The notes below the pieces were generated by a model. It was not told the DNA's origin and searched no databases. It saw only the letters and a list, made by a program, of their open reading frames with translations. From Ryuthela nishihirai (Eukaryota; Arthropoda; Arachnida; Araneae; Heptathelidae): 64,000 bases of DNA. The stretch covers positions 36,892,501-36,956,500 of the forward strand of contig JAWZYU010000006.1 of the NCBI GenBank assembly GCA_038380435.1, in the 5' to 3' direction. Shown here one piece after another: positions 43,140 to 53,814 of this stretch. Made by a program: the position numbers and the translations under genes. Position 1 is the stretch's first letter, and the number at the start of each line of letters is the position of its first letter.

Positions 43140-43590
43140 TGTTCCAACTGTGAGCCAGCAGTTCTTCCTATCAGTCTCAGAAAGGTTAAGGCTAGCCAGG
43201 AGGTCGACCCATGAGACCACGAGTGTTCCTTGACAATTGGATTTTACACCATGACAACGCATCGGCTCACACAACATTCTCTGTTACAAACTTTCCTGGA
43301 GGGGGAAAAAAATCAAATTACAGTGATCGAACAGGCTCCGTACTCCGCTGACTTATCACCATGTGATTCTTTTTATTCTCCGAAGTGAGAACTCACCTGA
43401 AAGAATCTCATTTTGGAAGAGTAGAGCGAGTTCAAAAAAACCATGACCAACTTTCTAAACAACCTAACTGAAAACAGAGAAGCCCAAGAAGATCATTTTG
43501 AAGAGACTAAGAGTTTTAAGATCTGTTTTGAAATCAGTAAAAAAAATTGTGATTAAAATTTTCTCATTAATGTATTGTCACATTTTATAT
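43140..43590 (+). pseudogene. Mariner-like transposase C-terminal relic
   Basis: A forward frame reads WILHHDNASAHTTFSVTNF (43238-43295) and, after a frame change in an A-run, ITVIEQAPYSADLSPCDSFY (43317-43375). These match the second and third catalytic blocks of mariner transposases (HHDNA.AHT and YSPDL.P.D). Both Asp residues survive, but stops follow (SPK*ELT*K). Further downstream, GAAGATCATTTTGAAG fits the family's acidic C-terminus. The N-terminal half, first Asp and inverted repeats are not visible, so this is a dead 5'-truncated remnant. Confidence 0.82.
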
Positions 43591-43622
43591 ATATATACGA
43601 TAGTGGATTATTTAATTTCTGG

Positions 43623-43992
43623 GGGCGGGGGTGGCTCAGTCGGTAGCGCGCCAGGCTCGTAATCTGTAGTTCCCAGGTTCGAGTCCCAGGCTGGGTCAGC
43701 GTTGAGATTTATCTCCGCAAAAATTCCCCGCCCTGCCCATGGTCGATAGGGGACACCGATGGGCTTGGAAAGGTCGCCGTCCGTCGGATGGGACGTTAAG
43801 CCGTGGCCATACCCTGTGCACGTTAAAGAACATGCTGGATGGCCTTGACGGGAGGCTACCATCTGTCTCCCAACAGCTGTTCCAATGGGTCCCCTCCCCC
43901 AACCTTCTGAGCCTTCGGGTCCATGTGACCTGGCCATTTAGCCCATGGTGTGCAAAAAAGTGCCGCTCAGAGGTAAAACAACCCAACCCAAA
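43623..43992 (+). mobile_element. SINE-A copy, internally shortened
   Basis: 13-bp perfect TSD ATTTAATTTCTGG (43610-43622, 43993-44005). About 20 bp between GCCGTGGCC and ATACCC is deleted compared with other copies. Confidence 0.95.
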
Positions 43993-44247
43993 ATTTAATT
44001 TCTGGATTGCTGTCACTAACAACTAGTAGTCTTTCGTACGAGTTAATACATGATATGTGGCAACACAACAACTCTTGCAAGGCTCGGAGCAGTGTGTGCA
44101 AGTTCAAACACGTTGCGATACGGTTGCAAGTAAAAACAGAACAGTATGCTGTCAATCTCTGTCGTTTTCCCGTTTTGGAAAGGTGTTCCTTTTTGTGTGT
44201 GTGTTTTTGCAGTCTGTGGGAGATTTGGAAACTGAGCTGCGGTATTC

Positions 44248-44408
44248 CACCACTACACCACCAATCGATAACCTTTTCTCAACTTGTGTGACCATCCGGA
44301 AAGTTTATATGTCACACAAGCTGAGAAAAGGTTAGCCATTGGTGGTGTAGTGGTAGCATAACTGGCATGTTTCCAGGAGACGTGAGTTCGAATCCCACTC
44401 ATGGCAAA
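44248..44408 (+). mobile_element. Foldback with tRNA-like arm
   Basis: Inverted arms of about 45 bp (44248-44292 and 44311-44356) contain CTTTTCTCAACTTGTGTGAC and its complement. The right arm continues into a tRNA-like stretch, so the tRNA-like 5' half is duplicated in inverse. Confidence 0.8.
44334..44408 (+). other. tRNA-like sequence (possible pol III promoter), not a good tRNA gene
   Basis: A-box-like TGGTGTAGTGGTAGCATAA and B-box GAGTTCGAATCCCACTC; acceptor ends GCCAT/ATGGC pair. The anticodon loop lacks T at position 33 and the lower acceptor stem has mismatches, so a tRNA-derived repeat is more likely than a working tRNA. Confidence 0.6.
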
Positions 44409-44560
44409 ACCAATTTTATTCAGCTTATTATTTCATGAGTTCCATGTCTACAGGACATATCCTGTGATTCTTTACTACTGAGGAGCGGTATGTGAAACAT
44501 TACCGTGTTCAGCGAGGCTTAAGTGATACAGAGACACCCTCAGAAAAGACTCAAGAGTAT

Positions 44561-44729
44561 GGGTTGGGTTGTTTTACCTCTGAGTGGCACTTTTTTTGCA
44601 CATAATGGCTAAATGACCAGATCACAAGGGCCCCGAAGGCTCAGACAAGGTTGGGGGAGGGAACCCAATTAAACTGTTGGAAGACCGATCTCCTTCAAGG
44701 TCATCTAGAGTGTTCTTTAACGTGAACAG
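44561..44729 (-). mobile_element. SINE-A 3' half
   Basis: Reverse tail GGGTTGGGTTG to GTTCTTTAACGTGAACAG, 5'-truncated at the point where the 44-bp SINE internal segment would begin. Confidence 0.8.
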
Positions 44730-45102
44730 TAGAAGCAATAATTATTAAATTATTAATTGATTAATATTTGAATTAATATCATTATACAGATAATCTAGTA
44801 AAATATAACTGGTTCCTAAAATAATTTTTTTAATATTTGTTAAAAATGGTAGGAATTTCAAATTTAATTATTGCAGGTGATATTAATATTGATGTGGCAA
44901 AATGCTAATAAATATGGTTGTGATATGTATTTAAATACTTTGATTGAATTTGGCTTAAAACACATAGTTAATGATTCGTTTTTTCTAGTCCTTAACAAAG
45001 TTCACAAGGTCAAATTTTGTTTTCGGGGTCCGGTAATTCCATTTCGGGGAGTCTCCGAGAATTTAATTCCTGAGAATTAGAGTCCTGAGAATAAGACTTG
45101 GG
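44730..45102. other. Nothing recognised
   Basis: AT-rich sequence with no supported gene or TE. Confidence 0.5.
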
Positions 45103-45267
45103 TAGCGAGTGTAAGCGCGCTTAGCTACTGATCTAAGGGACCTGGGTTCCAGTCCTGGGTAAGGCATGGATGTTCGTGTTGTTTTCTGCTGAAGTCCTGC
45201 CATCTTCTCAGATCTCCTACTGTCAGACCTCTGTGGCAAGCAGCTGCTTGAGACGGTATTTATTATT
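45103..45267 (+). mobile_element. SINE-B copy, internally shortened
   Basis: Head GTAAGCGCGCTTAGCTACTG, B-box-like GGGTTCCAGTCCTGG. The segment between CTACTGT and CAGACCTCTGTGG is deleted. Tail GGTATTTATTATT. Confidence 0.85.
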
Positions 45268-45459
45268 AGGGTTTCCCAGTTGCTAAAATATTCCACTGAA
45301 CAGAGGAGGGGTTAAAATAATATTTTGTATTTATAAGATTTCTTTATGTTTTGTTGTTTTTATCTCGTTTTCTTTGAAAACGAGATAATAGCTTCGTTTT
45401 GTTGTCTGTCTGTTTATATGTCCGTCCGTCTGTAGACATCGAGCTTTTTTGTTTAAGTA
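45268..45459. other. Inter-SINE stretch
   Basis: Includes a short inverted repeat TTATCTCGTTTTC/GAAAACGAGATAA at 45359-45388. Nothing else is recognised. Confidence 0.5.
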
Positions 45460-45652
45460 AGTACCCCCTCAAGCAGCTGCTTGCCACAGAGGTCTGACAG
45501 GAGCCTGTCAGTTTATATCCCATAGTAGAAGGTCTGAGAGGATGGCAGGCCCTCAGCAGAAAAACAACACACACATCCATGCCTTATCCGGGGCTTGAAC
45601 CCAGGTCCCTTAGATCAGTAGCCAAGCGCGCTAACCACTTGGCCATGGAACG
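45460..45652 (-). mobile_element. SINE-B copy
   Basis: Reverse-oriented: TACCCCCTCAAGCAGCTGC through GGGGCTTGAACCCAGG to CACTTGGCCATGGAACG. Confidence 0.9.
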
Positions 45653-45691
45653 TCTTTTTGTTTGCAGAGATAAATTAAAAATTATTTTTGT

Positions 45692-46150
45692 GTTGGCCCT
45701 CTAACGGTGGAAAAAGTGGCAAATTCCAGTATTTCGACGTAGTTATGCTAGAAAGTTTGAATTTTGGTGGCGGAATGTGAACACCATAATGTTTCCATTG
45801 GCAACAATAAATTGACCTCTTAGACCCAGAGGGGGTGGGAAAATATAATTTTTTTGTTTTAGCAGATAATTGTTTGCATTTAGCGATAAATTAAAAAATC
45901 TTCTTACGGTTATATAGCAATTGATAAAATATATGATTCGCACTTTCGAACACAATAATTGCGCTCTCTAACGGTGAAAAAAGATTGAAATTCCAAAATT
46001 TCAATCGAATATTGCAACGATGTGTTAATGATTGAAACATAAATTTTGATGGTGGAATGTGAACATCATGAAGTTTCGATTGCAAACAATTGAAAATGAT
46101 TAGAAAACTCCTTTTCAGTTTGATTAGTACTAATGAAATACTATAATTCG
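45692..46150. repeat. Diverged tandem pair, ~265-bp period
   Basis: CTCTAACGGTG.AAAAAG, AAATTCCA...TTTCGA and TTTTG(G/A)TGG(C/T)GGAATGTGAACA appear near 45695-45785 and again near 45965-46068. The TACTAATGAAATACTAT phrase near 46128 recurs at 48275. Confidence 0.6.
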
Positions 46151-46195
46151 CATTTTTTAAAGAGTAGTTTTAATAGATATATCTTTACAGATCAC

Positions 46196-46404
46196 GTTGT
46201 GCCGTCCCATGGCCGAGTGGATAGCACGTTTGGCTACTGATTTAAGGGACCTGGGTTCTTACCCCTGGGTAAGGCATGGATGTATGTGATGTTTTTCTGC
46301 TGAGGTCCTGCCATTCTCACAGACCATCTACTATGGCATATAAACCGACAGGCTTCAGTCAGACCTCTGTGGCAAGCAGCTGCTTGAGGGGGTATTTATT
46401 TTTT
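46196..46404 (+). mobile_element. SINE-B copy, full length
   Basis: 12-bp perfect TSD TTTACAGATCAC (46184-46195, 46405-46416). Head CCCATGGCCGAGTGGATAGC; the B-box is mutated to GGGTTCTTACCCC. Tail GGGGGTATTTATTTTTT. Confidence 0.93.
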
Positions 46405-46554
46405 TTTACAGATCACTAAAATGATGATACGGCACGACTGTTATTGAGTTCTACAAATAATATCTATAGAATAGAAATTTGAAAAATAAGTAATAGCTTT
46501 CACTAGACGTTCCACTGAGAGCAATAATCTACCCACTTTTCTGAAAGAGGTGTG

Positions 46555-48209
46555 CAGGGGCGTAGCCATTGGGGGGATAGGGGGAGGCTCCCCCCCCAAA
46601 GTAATTGGGAGTTCGCAAATTTCGAAGTGACTTCGTAAAATCTAGGTCAGTTGCGAAAATTTGTAATTTTTTTTTGGAAAATTAAGGAGAGTTGTCAAAA
46701 TTGAGTCAATTTGTCAAATCTAAGGCAGTTTGGAAAAAGGAGAAACGGCAAAATTTAGAGCAGTTGGCAAAATCGGGACAACTTGGCAAAATCTTACAGA
46801 GTTGGCAAAATTTGGAGTGACTTCGTAAAATCTTGGGGAGTTGGCAAAATTTGGAGTGACTTGGCAAAATCGTGGGGATTTGGCAAAATTCAGGTGAGAT
46901 GTGAAAATTTGGATATTGTTCTGTAAAATTATGGCGAGTTGGCAAAATCTAGGAGAGTTGGCAAAACTTAGGGAGTTGGCAAAAACTAGAGGCAGTTGGC
47001 AAAATCTAGGGGTAGTTCGAAAAACTAGGGGCAGTTGGCAAAATTCGGAATGACTTGGCAAAATCGTGGGGATTTGACAAAATTCAGGTGAGATGTGAAA
47101 ATTTGAATATTGTTCTGTAAAATTATGGCGAGTTGGCAAAATCTAGGAGAGTTGTCAAAACTTAGGGAGTTGGCAAAAACTAGGGGCAGTTGGAAAAATT
47201 TGGAGTGACTTGGCAAAATCGTGGGGATTTAGCAAAATTCAGGTGAGATGTGAAAATTTGGATATTGTTCTGTAAAATTATGGCGAGTTGGCAAAATCTA
47301 GGAGAGTTGTCAAAACTTAGGGAGTTGGCAAAAACTAGGGGCAGTTGGAAAAATTTGGAGTGACTTGGCAAAATCGTGGGGATTTAGCAAAATTCAGGTG
47401 AGATGTGAAAATTTGGATATTGTTCTGTAAAATTATGGCGAGTTGGCAAAATCTAGGAGAGTTGTCAAAACTTAGGGAGTTGGCAAAAACTAGGGGCAGT
47501 TGGAAAAATTTGGAGTGACTTGGCAAAATCGTGGGGATTTAGCAAAATTCAGGTGAGATGTGAAAATTTGGATATTGTTCTGTAAAATTATGGCGAGTTG
47601 GCAAAATCTAGGAGAGTTGTCAAAACTTAGGGAGTTGGCAAAAACTAGGGGCAGTTGACAAAATCTAGGGGTAGTTGGAAAAACTAGGGGCAGTTGGCAA
47701 AATTCGGAGTGACTTGGCAAAAACATGAAGAGTTGACAAAAGTCAGGTAAGATGTAAAAATTGCAATCGTTTTTGTGTACAATTATGACGTGTTGGTAAA
47801 ATCGAGGCAACTTCGCAATATCTAGGAGAGTTGGGAAATCATGGGGGAGTTGGCAAAGTTCAGAGTGACTTTGCAAAAATCAGGTGAGATTTTCTGTAAA
47901 ATTGTGGCGAGATGGCAAAATCGAGGAAACTTGTCAAAATCTAGGCCAGTTGGCAAAATTCTAATCCACTTGGAAAATACGGGCGCGTTGCGATAATTGG
48001 GATTGAGTTTGCAAGATTCATGTTAATCCGAGAAAACTTTGCAAAATCTTGGGAGCTTGAAAAGGGCAAAAAAATTTACTAATAATAGCCTCCCCCCTCC
48101 CCCCGGAGCGAAAATCTAAGTAAGTTTGCTCAGTTGGCAAAATTTGAATTTCGAGTTTGAAAATTTTCTATTTCTCAACCCCCAATCATAGTCCTTTGCT
48201 ACGCCCCTG
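46555..48209. mobile_element. hAT-like element with minisatellite interior, 1,655 bp
   Basis: Ends CAGGGGCGTAGCCA and, reversed, CAGGGGCGTAGCAA, with a perfect 8-bp TSD GAGGTGTG (46547-46554, 48210-48217). No transposase. Nearly all internal DNA is tandem repeat. Minus-strand open frames up to 139 codons exist only because the repeat lacks stops in that frame. Confidence 0.92.
46600..48060. repeat. Minisatellite with 155-bp higher-order repeat
   Basis: Monomers of about 20 bp share (G)AGTTGGCAAAATCTAGG. Between about 47025 and 47645 they form a 155-bp higher-order unit repeated about four times, nearly identical (starts near 47025, 47180, 47335, 47490). Flanks are less regular. Confidence 0.93.
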
Positions 48210-48217
48210 GAGGTGTG

Positions 48218-48570
48218 AGAAATACAACTTTTTAGATTTAAGAATTAAAAGGCGAATACTTTTATGTTGTATAAATACTAATGAAATACTATTGGCATTT
48301 TTCCCATCATCCGCTAGCTCAAGTTAAAACTTTGAAGGAATGAAACTGTAGGTAAAGGAAAAACTTCTTTCTCTTGGAAAACGAGTTTCTCATATGTGCC
48401 AGAGGCGATATTCGTCCTTCTAGTTCTTTAATCTATTTTTAGTTTCGAACATGAAATATGAGACTAAAATAAAACTATACGAAGATAACTGTTTTGGATT
48501 TCAAACTAGGTAGACAATTTTCAGATTAGTATAAAATCTCCGGATTTTCGGTATGTGTGGTGGGGAGGGG
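48218..48570. other. Nothing recognised
   Basis: AT-rich; the TACTAATGAAATACTAT phrase (48275) is shared with 46128. Confidence 0.45.
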
Positions 48571-48585
48571 TTACATCATGGAGGT

Positions 48586-48927
48586 TGGGTTGTTTTTATC
48601 TCTGAGTGGCACCTTTTTGCACACCATGGGCTAAATGGCCAGGTCACATGGACCCTGAAGGCTCAGAGAAGATTGGGGGAAGCGATCCACTGGAACAGCT
48701 GTTGGGAGACAGATGGTAGCCTCCCGTCAAGGCCATCCAGCGTGTTCTTTAACGTGCACAGGGTATGGCTCTCCCGCACATGGGGCCACGGCTTAACGTC
48801 CCATCCGACGGACGGCGGCCTTTCCAAGCCCATCGGTGTCCCCTACTGACCGTGGGCAAGGCGGGAAATTTTGCGGAGATAAATCTCAACGCTGACCCAG
48901 CTGGGACTCGAACCTGGAAACTACAGA
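48586..48927 (-). mobile_element. SINE-A copy, 5'-truncated
   Basis: 15-bp perfect TSD TTACATCATGGAGGT (48571-48585, 48928-48942) directly abuts a head truncated at CTACAGA, showing truncation happened at insertion. Confidence 0.93.
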
Positions 48928-48942
48928 TTACATCATGGAGGT

Positions 48943-49424
48943 AGGAAGAGGGGAAGGCGCCCTTACTATCTCTTAGCATAGGTCGCTAGTATAGCCGCGG
49001 AGAACGGCGGTATTGATGTTGTTCCTACTCAGAAAGCCGCGCGCTGCACGTCTATTGCAATATATCCGAATGTTTTATACGCGAATACTGCTCAATAAAA
49101 ATCACAATTGTTTCATATACGAAAAAGATTTTTATTCAGCATTTTAAGGTTTTTATATATTCCTTTGTAGTAATAGTGATTGAAACTTTTTGATTAAATT
49201 AGCAAACTATTTCGACAATTATTGCTAAACTGATTTTTTTTTTTTGGAAGAATAATAGTTTTTTTTTTTAAATCAAAAAACTACTTTTTTCGGATTTGCA
49301 TTCACTTTTGTTTTTAAACAATTTTTTAACCCACTTAAAGTTAGTCAACAAATTACATATCAAATGAAGGCTACTCAGCATCTTTTTCGTAAAATAGGGA
49401 TTGATTGTAGAACTAAAACCAATG
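48943..49424. other. Nothing recognised
   Basis: No supported feature; poly-T runs at 49230-49270. Confidence 0.5.
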
Positions 49425-49662
49425 CAGGGCCGAATCTAGGGAATCCTCATCCCCTTTCAGAATGCTAGTAAAGATAATATGGACAAAAATTATTAAACTT
49501 ATTTATTTTTCATGCTATGTATGAATAATAAACTTATTATCCTTTCTTAAAGACCTGTAAAACGGAGGGGAAACTGTTATATTGCATTGGAAAATCAGGT
49601 CGATTTAGTTTAATTTTTTCCCCCACATACTTTACCTCAATTCTTTTCTAGATCCGATCCTG
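49425..49662. mobile_element. Possible MITE, 238 bp
   Basis: Ends CAGGGCCGAATCTAGG and, reversed, CAGGATCGGATCTAGAAAAG form a 15-bp inverted repeat with three mismatches. No convincing TSD. Confidence 0.5.
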
Positions 49663-50259
49663 ATTCAGCGGACCTTTGAGAAGGAAATTCTCCCCAGGGA
49701 AAAGTTCAATATGCAAATTCTGCGCATATGTCAAATGACACCGTTTATATAAGCTACATAAAACTAATTTAAAGTTTGTAGCAAATACACCAAATGAAAA
49801 AACGTGTGATGCCTGCTATAGAATAGGTTAAATCCACCACACACAATATTTTAAAGTTGTATCATTATTTAATCAAAAGTTTCTAATGTTGAAAATGGAT
49901 ATTTAAATAGATTTGTTTATGATCTTTAATTTATCTTCAGTCACATTTTTCCATTAAAGCACTAGTTATAGAGCTTCGAAGTTAGATTCTCATTGACATA
50001 AGGAAATTCTCTAGCGTTTCGGTAGGGTATATCAAAAGCATAGGAAACGAAAAATATGGGTATTACCTTCTCTCCCGTTTCTTGATTTATTATTTCTTTC
50101 TATGAATTTATGATAAACCTTTATTTAATCAATTTACATTTAAAGCAGTGGAAAATTTCTCATCACTTATTACCTATGAAATGTTATCCCTTTGATCGTT
50201 TTCGCAGGCTTATTAACGCATTCATATACTACGCACTTAGTCATTTTTAAAACACATTC
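49663..50259. other. Mostly unrecognised; dispersed motif
   Basis: 49968-50000 (GAGCTTCGAAGTTAGATTCTC...GACATA) is a relative of the motif at 7520 and 10363. No gene. Confidence 0.45.
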
Positions 50260-50270
50260 TGTCGTTCGTT

Positions 50271-50649
50271 GTTGTTGTTTTACCTCTGAGCGGCACTTTT
50301 TTGCACACAATGGGCTAAATGGCCAGATCACATGGACCCCGAAGGCTCAGAGAAGGTTGGGGGAGGGGACCCACTGGAACAGCTGTTGGGAGATAGATGG
50401 TAGCCTCCCGTCAAGGCCATCCAGCGTGTTCTTTAACGTTCACAGGGTATGGCTCTCCCGCACACGGAGCCACGGCTTAACGTCCCATCCGACGGACGGC
50501 GGCCTTTTCAAGCCCATCGGTGTCCCTACTGACCGTGGGCAGGGAATTTTTGCGGAGATAAATCTCAACGCTGACCCAGCTGGGACTCGAACCTGGGAAC
50601 TACAGATAACGAGCCTGGCGCGCTGCCGACTGAGCCACCCCCGTCCCTT
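50271..50649 (-). mobile_element. SINE-A copy, full length
   Basis: 11-bp perfect TSD TGTCGTTCGTT (50260-50270, 50650-50660). Confidence 0.94.
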
Positions 50650-50660
50650 TGTCGTTCGTT

Positions 50661-51013
50661 AGCACAGTGATAGCACGCTTACGAGTAGGAGCAATATGAT
50701 GACGTTCGGTTACAGTTTTTCAAGCGATAGGGTGCCTCCCCCTCTTCCTACCTCCATGGGTTACGTACACCTTTAGATACGCTCCTCCCTATGATTCAGA
50801 ACTTGAAAGCTTTTTATAAAATACAGCTTACATTTAAGAAGAAGCTGAATTTTTTTATGTTTAATTTTTATCGAAAATCGTCAAGCTTAAGGACTTTATT
50901 TATTGATTTATTTTTTCAATTTAAAACGTTCATTTACTAATGTTGGCTCCTATATATAGCTGAACTTTTGTTAGTTGAAACTGCAGTATTTCTTTCATTC
51001 AAATATAACTTAG
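50661..51013. other. Nothing recognised
   Basis: AT-rich, no supported feature. Confidence 0.5.
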
Positions 51014-51024
51014 ATTTTTCAAAG

Positions 51025-51400
51025 AGTCGGTAGCGTGACAGGCTCGTAATCTGTAGTTCCCAGGTTCGAGTCCCAGCTGGGTCAGCCGTTGAGATTTATC
51101 TCCGCAAAATTCCCCCACCCTGCCCACGGTCAATAGGGGACACCGATGGGCTTGGAAAGGCCCACGTCCTTCAGATGGGACATTAAGCCGTGGCCCCGTG
51201 TGCGGGAGAGTCATACCCTGTGCACGTTAAAGAACACGCTGGATGGCCTTGACGGGAGGCTACCATCTGGCTCCCAACAGCTGTTCCAGTGGGTCCCCTC
51301 CCCCAACCATCTCTGAACCTTCGGGGTCCATGTGACCTGGCCATTTAGCCCATGGTGTGCAAAAAAAGTGCCGCTCAGAGGTAAAACAACCCAAACCCAA
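51025..51400 (+). mobile_element. SINE-A copy, slightly 5'-truncated
   Basis: 11-bp perfect TSD ATTTTTCAAAG (51014-51024, 51401-51411). It lacks the GGGGCGGGGGTGGCTC start. Confidence 0.94.
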
Positions 51401-51496
51401 ATTTTTCAAAGCTTTCTTAGGTAAACATTTATTGCATCGTAAGTTCCAAAGATTAATATTTTACCAAAAAACTTTGTAGTTTTCAGAAAAAAAGAA

Positions 51497-51725
51497 TAGT
51501 AACCTCCCGTCAAGGCCATCCAGGTCGTTTCCAGGAGAGCCATACCCTGTGCACGTTAAAGAACACACTGAATGGCCTTGACTGGAGGCTACCATCTGTC
51601 TCTTAATAGCTGTCCAGTGGTTACCCTCCCCCAACCTTCTCTGAGCCATCGGGGGCTTTGTGACCTAGTCATTTAGCCCATTTTGTGCTAAAATGTACCA
51701 TTTAGAACTAAAAAAATCCAAACCG
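51497..51725 (+). mobile_element. SINE-A composite fragment
   Basis: A reverse scrap (AACCTCCCGTCAAGGCCATC, 51500-51522) is joined to a forward 3' half (GGAGAGCCATACCC to TTAGAACTAAAAAAATCC). Confidence 0.75.
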
Positions 51726-52203
51726 TCAGTAGAATTACACAGTATTGTTCGTAATAAGAATGTGGTAAAAAAACAACTTCGAACGATATATGCCTTGCAG
51801 AAATACATTTTCTGCCTTACAAAAACAAACTGAAGCTCTTTTTTGTAATTATTGGACTTAATGATCCATTCCTCTCTCTTAGAAAGAGCTGGAGTCCATT
51901 TGGGGCTCTCTGTATTATTTTTACGATGCAGTAAACATCTGCTTAATGACTTCAAGTGACAAGCTTCAGAGACCTTCTCAAGTTGGGACGATGCTCACTT
52001 AGAGTTAATGTTATTTTCATTATGCTGAAGTAAATTATATCTTCGTTTTGATTAATAACAGTCATATTCTAACTTGCAGGTATTTCAATTAAGATATATT
52101 TCCGAAAAAAAGATATATAAACCATATTTTTTCATCAAATGTCTCTTATTTTTATTAAAATGCCATTTTTCATCGAGTGTCTTTTATTTTTATTAAAATG
52201 TCA
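51726..52203. other. Nothing recognised
   Basis: One 31-bp phrase, GTCT(C/T)TTATTTTTATTAAAATG, is repeated near 52141-52200. No gene supported. Confidence 0.5.
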
Positions 52204-52648
52204 GATGTGTTCAAGGGCGGATTGGGCCGCCGGGACAAAGGGTGGGCCCATCAAATTTGGGTCGCTTGACGTAACATAATTTCCGTCTTATAAAAACTTC
52301 TCGTAAGTTTTTTAATTATTAATACGACACTATTTTATTTTATATTTTTACCTTGATGAAACATATGCATATTTTAAGTTTTCTTCAACAACAAACAATA
52401 TAGCCCGGAGTTTTCTTCCAAGAAGCATTCAGAAGGAACCTCTTAGTAATTAAAGTTCGGGGATATGGAGACCTGATGGCCATGAAGCAGCTGCGAACTG
52501 CAGAAGAACAAATACGGCAACCAGAAGTAAGTTGAAGATGAGAGAACTGAGCGGCTAAATTTCACTGATTTCAAATCCCAGATGTTTTACAATTACCCCT
52601 TGGAAATTACTTAAACACGCGGAGAAGGACTGGATGCAAGGAGAATGG

Positions 52649-53032
52649 GTTGGGTTGTTTTACCTCTGAGCGGCACTTTTTTGCACACAATGGGCTAAAT
52701 GGCCAGGTCACATGGACCCCGAAGGCTCAGAGAAGGTTTGGGGAGGGGACCCACTGGAACAGCTGTTGGGAGACAGATGGTAGCCTCCCGTTAAGGCCAT
52801 CCAGCGTGTTCTTTAACGTGCACAGGGTATGGCTCTCCCGCACACGGGGTCACAGCTTAACGTCCCATCCGACGGACGTCGGTCTTTCCAAGCCCATCGG
52901 TGTCCCCTACTGACCGTGGGCAGGGCGGGAAATTTTGCGGAGATAAATCTCAACGCTGACCCAGCTGGGACTCGAACCTGGGAACTACAGATTACGAGCC
53001 TGACGCGCTACCGACTGAGCCACCCCCGCCCA
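52649..53032 (-). mobile_element. SINE-A copy, full length
   Basis: 12-bp perfect TSD CAAGGAGAATGG (52637-52648, 53033-53044). Confidence 0.95.
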
Positions 53033-53062
53033 CAAGGAGAATGGACTTAGTGTATTGTTTAA

Positions 53063-53275
53063 GCCGTCCCATGGCCGAGTGGTTAGCGCGCTTGGCTACT
53101 GATCTACGGGACCTGGGTTCGAGCCCCGGATAAGGCATGGATGTATGTGTCGTTTTTCTGCTGAGGTCCTGCCATCCTCTCAAACCTTCTATTGTGGCAT
53201 ATAAACTGACAGGCTCCTGTCAGACCTCTGTAGCAAGCAGCTGCTTGAGGGGTTATTTATTTATTTATTTTATTA
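53063..53275 (+). mobile_element. SINE-B copy, full length, near-consensus
   Basis: Head CCGTCCCATGGCCGAGTGGT, B-box GGGTTCGAGCCCC, GCAGCTGCTTGAGG and tail TTATTTATTTATTTATTTTA. Confidence 0.93.
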
Positions 53276-53422
53276 TTTATGACAGGATGCAGCCATGTTG
53301 TTTGGTGAAGCAGGTTGATTATTGCTAGAAGGTGTCGATAGAGGTTCCCTTTAATCTTGAATGACAAAGTGATCTCACTAAATGGTAGCCTTCAGTTTCC
53401 AGAAATTAGTTACCTTGATGGA

Positions 53423-53814
53423 TTGGGTTGGGTTGTTTTACCTCCGAGACGCACTTTTTTGCACACCATGGGCTAAATGACCAGGTCACAAGGACCCCTG
53501 AAGGCTCAGAGAAGGTTGGGGAAGGAGACCCACTGGAACGTCTGTTGGGAGACAGATGGTAGCCTCCCGTCAAGGCCATCCTGTGTGTTCTTTAACGTGC
53601 AAAGGGTATGACTCTCTCGCACACGGAGCCATGGCTTAACGTTCCATACGACGGACTGTGGTCCTTACAAGCCCATCGGTGTCCCCCACTGACCGTGGGC
53701 AGGGCGGGGAGTTTTGCGGAGATAAATCTCAACGCTGACCCAGCTGGGACTCGAACCTGGGAACTGCAGATTACGAGCCTGGCGCGCTACCAACTGAGAC
53801 CCCCCTTCGCCCCT
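53423..53814 (-). mobile_element. SINE-A copy, full length
   Basis: GATTGGGTTGGGTTG tail to head GAGACCCCCCTTCGCCCC. TSD not clear. Confidence 0.9.

Noticed and set aside
44334..44408. A working tRNA gene
   Set aside because: A- and B-box are good, but the anticodon loop lacks the usual T33 and the acceptor stem has mismatches. Kept as tRNA-like only.
47490..47876. Long minus-strand frames reading NFANSPRFCQL-like peptide repeats
   Set aside because: The frame exists because the 155-bp and ~20-bp repeats lack stops there. Units vary by frame-breaking indels elsewhere. No sign of a promoter or protein family.
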